Source of the DNA: Isoetes taiwanensis | Taxonomy: Eukaryota > Streptophyta > Lycopodiopsida > Isoetales > Isoetaceae | DNA: 64,000 bases | Reading direction: 5' to 3' | Assembly: GCA_021234155.1 (NCBI GenBank) | Contig: JAJEKV010000024.1 | Span: forward strand, 13,550,913-13,614,912 | Shown: one piece after another, positions 60,747 to 64,000 of the stretch | Position numbering within the stretch: position 1 is the stretch's first letter | Layout of the letters: every line of letters starts with the position of its first letter | Notes under the pieces: generated by a model | What the model was told of the DNA's origin: nothing | What the model saw: the letters and a program-made list of their open reading frames with translations, nothing else | Database searches by the model: none | Translations under genes and position numbers: made by a program

Positions 60747-61600
60747 TTTGACTCCGGCACTCTATCTAAGCCCGGTTTTTGAATCGACGTCAGGATTCAC
60801 CCATCCTCATAGATATCCCATACCAAGAACAGCAGGCTGATTGGCTCCTTCTTCTCACAGGATCAGCTCTAAGTTGGTTTGTTCCTTTATTGGAGAAAGG
60901 GGAGCCCCGTGAGTTGCAAGATTTTGCCGCTTTCATCGCAGTAACCGGCATGCTTTGGAGACACCGACACAAGACGCTAATACAAACTTTTGCAACTTAA
61001 GGTTTTACCTTCAAGATATATGCATCAAAATTCTCATTAAATTGCGTGATAACGCCCGGTGATGATATTTGCACTTCGTAGATTGTTTCCAAAGGGGTTA
61101 CTTAGAGGATGTCAAAGATATGTTGTTGTCATGGAGGATCCCCAGTTTGAAGTAGCTTATCGACGGTACTGGATGTGATAATCGCCTCTTCGAACGTAGG
61201 GTGCAGAAAGATCGAAGTCGCCTTTCCACCACACAAGCTTCAGAAGCTACGCTTTTCCCCGCCCCATCCTCAGAATCTAGCAGATCCTCGACCTCGAGCT
61301 CTATGCATTGACGGTGGAGTCTGGAGGATCTCTTATCTCCGCCGGTGAAGCGCTGGCTTCGAGAGAGGCTAATCTTTGTCTCTACCGCGGAGGAGCCGGT
61401 CATATCGCCAGGATGCCATGTGAAGCTTCTAAATCACCGGAAACTTCAGGGCCGGGTTCGAGTAGGGAGGCCTCGTCGGGTCGGGCCGCTTTCTCGCATC
61501 TCTTCCATCTGGATAAGGTCACAAGGCATTCTTCATCCCTATATCATTGAAATCGGGTTGGAGAATTGGCGTTGGCGCAGCTGATTGTGGTGCAAATGCT
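60747..61600 (+). pseudogene. Gypsy gag, distal part
   Basis: Contains the retrotransposon gag signature (TGSALSWFVPLLEKGEP, then LQDFAAFI) of Ty3/gypsy. Further on, in shifted frames, MEDPQFE and LRRKRWLREANLCLY fit the region leading to the knuckle. The knuckle has CLYRGGAGHIARMPC: the second Cys is Arg and the last spacing is one residue too long. The 5' part of this gag lies left of the copia insertion. Confidence 0.68.
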
Positions 61601-61870
61601 TGGTTTATGGATAGTGCTCGCCGCTAGTTAACGCCTTATCCCTAGAAGCAAGGTTGAGCATCCCGCCTGCTGAAGTGGGATTGATGGACGGAGATCTCCT
61701 GCGCCACGTATCGTAACGCCTCTTCGTGCTCTTTGTTCGAGGGAGTTTCTTGTAGTATTTCCTCTGGTCTCTATCATAGCCCTCATGCGCCAATAATAGT
61801 CTTAGTCCGGGCTCTGCCTCGAAAGGCATAACCCGCATTGATCGGGCGACCAGACTTCTGGATTTGTTGG
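61583..61870 (+). pseudogene. Gypsy aspartic-protease remnant
   Basis: DCGANAWFMDSA (from 61583) fits the D(S/T/C)GA active-site start of retroelement proteases in a gag-pro-pol context. Downstream fragments in shifting frames (APII near 61790, and a run near 61825-61850 resembling the HNPHIDW-type end of gypsy proteases) support a protease-length stretch of ~90 codons. Nothing recognisable as reverse transcriptase follows. Confidence 0.55.
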
Positions 61871-62052
61871 TTCCAGCTCTAGTTCCAGCCTCTCCGCTAG
61901 ACAGTTCTTTAGAGCCCGTTACGATACCGTCCTGTGACGCATAATCGTGATCGCTTCGCCACGCCAGAGTTATCGCCTAACTGACCGACGCGGTAATGCC
62001 GACGATAGCCGTAAGTAGCCCTAGGGCAACTTGCTAGGTATGTTCATATGTT

Positions 62053-62078
62053 ATTAATGTGCACATGTGCACATTAAT
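62053..62078. repeat. Perfect 26-bp palindrome
   Basis: The half ATTAATGTGCACA is followed directly by its reverse complement, centred on the CATG at 62064-62067. It lies in the junction between the gypsy protease remnant and LTR-like DNA. Confidence 0.95.
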
Positions 62079-62519
62079 GTGGGCAATAATCCTTTCCATG
62101 TAGACATATTTTGCCACCTAGCCATTAAAGAAGGCCTTTCCACTATCCCACATGCTAAAATGGGTAATTGGAAACCCCAGTCTCTAAACCCTATGACTAT
62201 TTAGGTGGTGGAAAAACCCTAACTGTTAGTTTCGCCCATAGGGTTTTTAGAGCTCGCTTTGGCTGCCTCAGAGCCAAAACCGCCTCCCCCGTGACGCCTT
62301 CGCTTAATTATAATCTGATCGGGCTTCCCTCAATTCGGACGTACCTCAAAGAGATGGTTGAACCTGTCGAGGAGCTACCTACAGATTATCAATTTGGCCA
62401 GCTAACCCCGCCTTCTAGTCATAGAATCAGAGGGTTTAACTCTATTAAATTGTCATATAGCAACTATCTAGATCTCTAGATCCTGTGACACTAACCAAAG
62501 AACCTAACTCTATGATATA

Positions 62520-63460
62520 GATTAGATCTTAGTTCTTTAGTTCTTCCTGATATATGATGATGTATCTCGCGGAACTCCCTTATATTGGGAAGGTAGAGGC
62601 CTAAGGCTTTGTAGAAGCTGATGTTCAGAGTAGCCTCTCTAGCAATAATCAGATTCGCCTGCGGCCAAGAAACTACACCTTTGTTGTGGGCATGGGGCCG
62701 TGACCGGGTTAAGAAGGAGGTCTGCGTCCCGACTCTTGAACGATCCCTCCGGGTGTGTAAGGCCTACCAAGGATCATTGTGACTAGGCTTCAATGGCTTA
62801 CCACCGAAAAGCGGGTGGCGTATGTAAATTCGACAATCTGCGGAAGTGGTGTACACTTTCCAGTTGGTTCAATAACACGCGCTGGCCCTCCAGTCACCCT
62901 TTGAGTCAGCATGTAGATCTCTGGAGGGGAGTGATCCCACCGTCATCGAACCGGGATGATGACCAAGAATAGCCCTTTAAGTGCATCTCATGGCCGTCCC
63001 TGACACTTTTCAAACCTTACCGGCAGTGCGCACAGTGAGGGCGACGGAGGGCCAACCCTATGCCATAAAGCCTTTTATGCCAACCCATTGCCATGAATTC
63101 GCCCCCAGAATGAACTGGCATCTAAGCCGGCCACCATCCCCTTGAGTCTTTGCAGAACTCCCTATGTGATGCCGATCATTGTCTATGCAGACGTTGATGC
63201 ACCACCCTTCCGCGGGAGGAGGATTATGCCAGATACAGGTATATGCATGTTTATCGCTACTCAGTAGGCCCCGGAGGGAGACAGTAGAATGACACCTTCA
63301 CTCTTCCCAATCGGGACTCGCGACGCGTGCGCTGGATGCGTGGAGTGGCCCCGACGTGCTGTGGAGCTCGGTATGGGGAGAATCCCTATTTGTATACAAA
63401 GGAGGGCACCAGATGCGAAGTAGGGGACGCCACAAAGGTATCGTGAGCAATGTTCTGGAG
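62520..63460 (+). mobile_element. Diverged LTR-like fragment of the 8822-10441 family
   Basis: Order of short matches follows the plus-strand LTR: TTGGGAAGGTAGAGGCCTA (~62585) against TTGGGAAGGGGGGTAGAGACCTA (~9520), then a GCACAG...AGGGCG.CGGA..GG.CAACCCTA block (~63028-63060) against ~10010-10045. The 63429-63449 block is identical to 51844-51864. The 5' end and terminal repeats are not defined. ORFs inside are not genes. Confidence 0.5.
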
Positions 63461-64000
63461 ACCAAGAGCAAAGCACCGCTATGCTCCCAAAGAGGGTATC
63501 TAACTTGATAGGATCCTCAAGCTCCTCAAAAGTGGGAAAATCTTTTTCTCATCTCTTTGTATTTGCGCTAAGCTAGTAACAATTAAGGAATTGGAACCTA
63601 ATAAGATTAAAAAGAATGAGCCAAAATTTTCCAAGTGAGGTGGTCTCACGTACCGGCCCGGGTCGAAGAACTACAAAATTTAGTTTAGAGCCGAAGCAAG
63701 CCGGAGACATCGAAAGCCAGATCACCAAAACATGATGAATTTAGAAAAGTAATGTGGTAAGGCTAGCTCAAGACAGGAATTAATTAGAATAGCATGCCTT
63801 TAATTACCTAAATAACCTAAATGGGAGATTCGATGCTCGCTACCGTCTAAAACTAAACATTAGTTTTGAGCCAGGCTAAGCCGTGGAGACCAATAGGTAG
63901 AAAAAAAGTCCAAATAAGTGTAAAATTTAACTAATGATGCCCTTTAGCATGTTAAATAGAGCAACTTTGAACTTTGGACGTAAAATTTCCCAAGCCATAA
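63461..64000. other. No gene seen
   Basis: AT-rich sequence to the window edge. Two weakly similar blocks around TTTAGTTTAGAGC / TTAGTTTTGAGCC (~63680, ~63860), with CCGGAGAC / CGTGGAGACC nearby, hint at another diverged tandem duplication. Confidence 0.35.

Larger units (their letters stand above)
55200..61870 (+). mobile_element. Ty3/gypsy gag-protease fragment, split by a copia insertion
   Basis: The left part ends at 55371 in a gag segment reading RLSSLRSARQKFD. The right part resumes at 60747 after the copia element and includes a gag core LLTGSALSWFVPLLEKGEP (60851-60907), a zinc-knuckle-like CLYRGGAGH (61377 on) and a protease start DCGAN (61583). Reverse transcriptase, RNase H and integrase are not seen; sequence turns into LTR-like DNA by ~62.5 kb. 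Frames shift several times. The start of the element left of 55200 is uncertain. Confidence 0.7.

Overview
The window looks like nuclear DNA from a land plant with a large, transposon-rich genome. Two recognisable plant genes support this: a PF03407-type nucleotide-diphospho-sugar transferase with GT-AG introns, and a TPK/KCO two-pore potassium channel with an EF-hand. So do the CACTA, Ty1/copia, Ty3/gypsy and LINE-type elements. A fern, lycophyte or other large-genome lineage would fit, but the sequence alone does not settle the taxon. I see no bacterial-style operons, rRNA genes, CRISPR arrays or confident tRNAs.

Layout. 1-4431: the inner part and one terminus of a CACTA-like DNA transposon. 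It carries a broken protein-kinase-like gene (1443-2779, minus), a 123-125 bp tandem repeat and a long GAA microsatellite. 4432-10441: two ~1.6 kb LTRs of one family in opposite orientation (4432-6056 minus, 8822-10441 plus), separated by 2.8 kb holding two non-LTR retrotransposon scraps. The CACTA terminus sits inside the first LTR. 10442-31000: mostly gene-poor, with TA tracts, a duplicated segment, a perfect 30-bp-arm hairpin, several degenerate tandem duplications (periods ~666 bp, ~385 bp, ~1.1 kb) and an unusual array of GAATCT hexamers (29510-30640).

32328-34742: an intact three-exon sugar-transferase gene on the plus strand, the best gene in the window. 34743-43984 holds nothing I can name apart from weak ORFs. 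43985-45930 is a second, longer GAATCT array in the same orientation. 46673-47765 (minus) is the TPK channel gene. Its first 200 codons are clean, and the 3' half has several small frame breaks although both the EF-hand and a short intron are preserved.

48000-64000: retrotransposon graveyard. The clearest object is a complete Ty1/copia element (55372-60746, minus) with TGTTAG/CTAACA LTR ends and a perfect 5-bp target duplication (TTTGA). It lies inside the gag gene of a Ty3/gypsy element whose gag and protease continue on the far side (60747-~61870). A perfect heat-shock element lies ~95 bp upstream of a TATA box in the gypsy leader (54839-54950). LTR fragments related to the 4.4/8.8 kb family recur at ~51.4-51.9 kb and ~62.5-63.5 kb.

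The transposon reading frames are broken by many small indels while the sugar transferase is clean. This could be decay, but it could also be residual long-read consensus error concentrated in methylated DNA. Frame-based conclusions in transposon regions should be read with that in mind.
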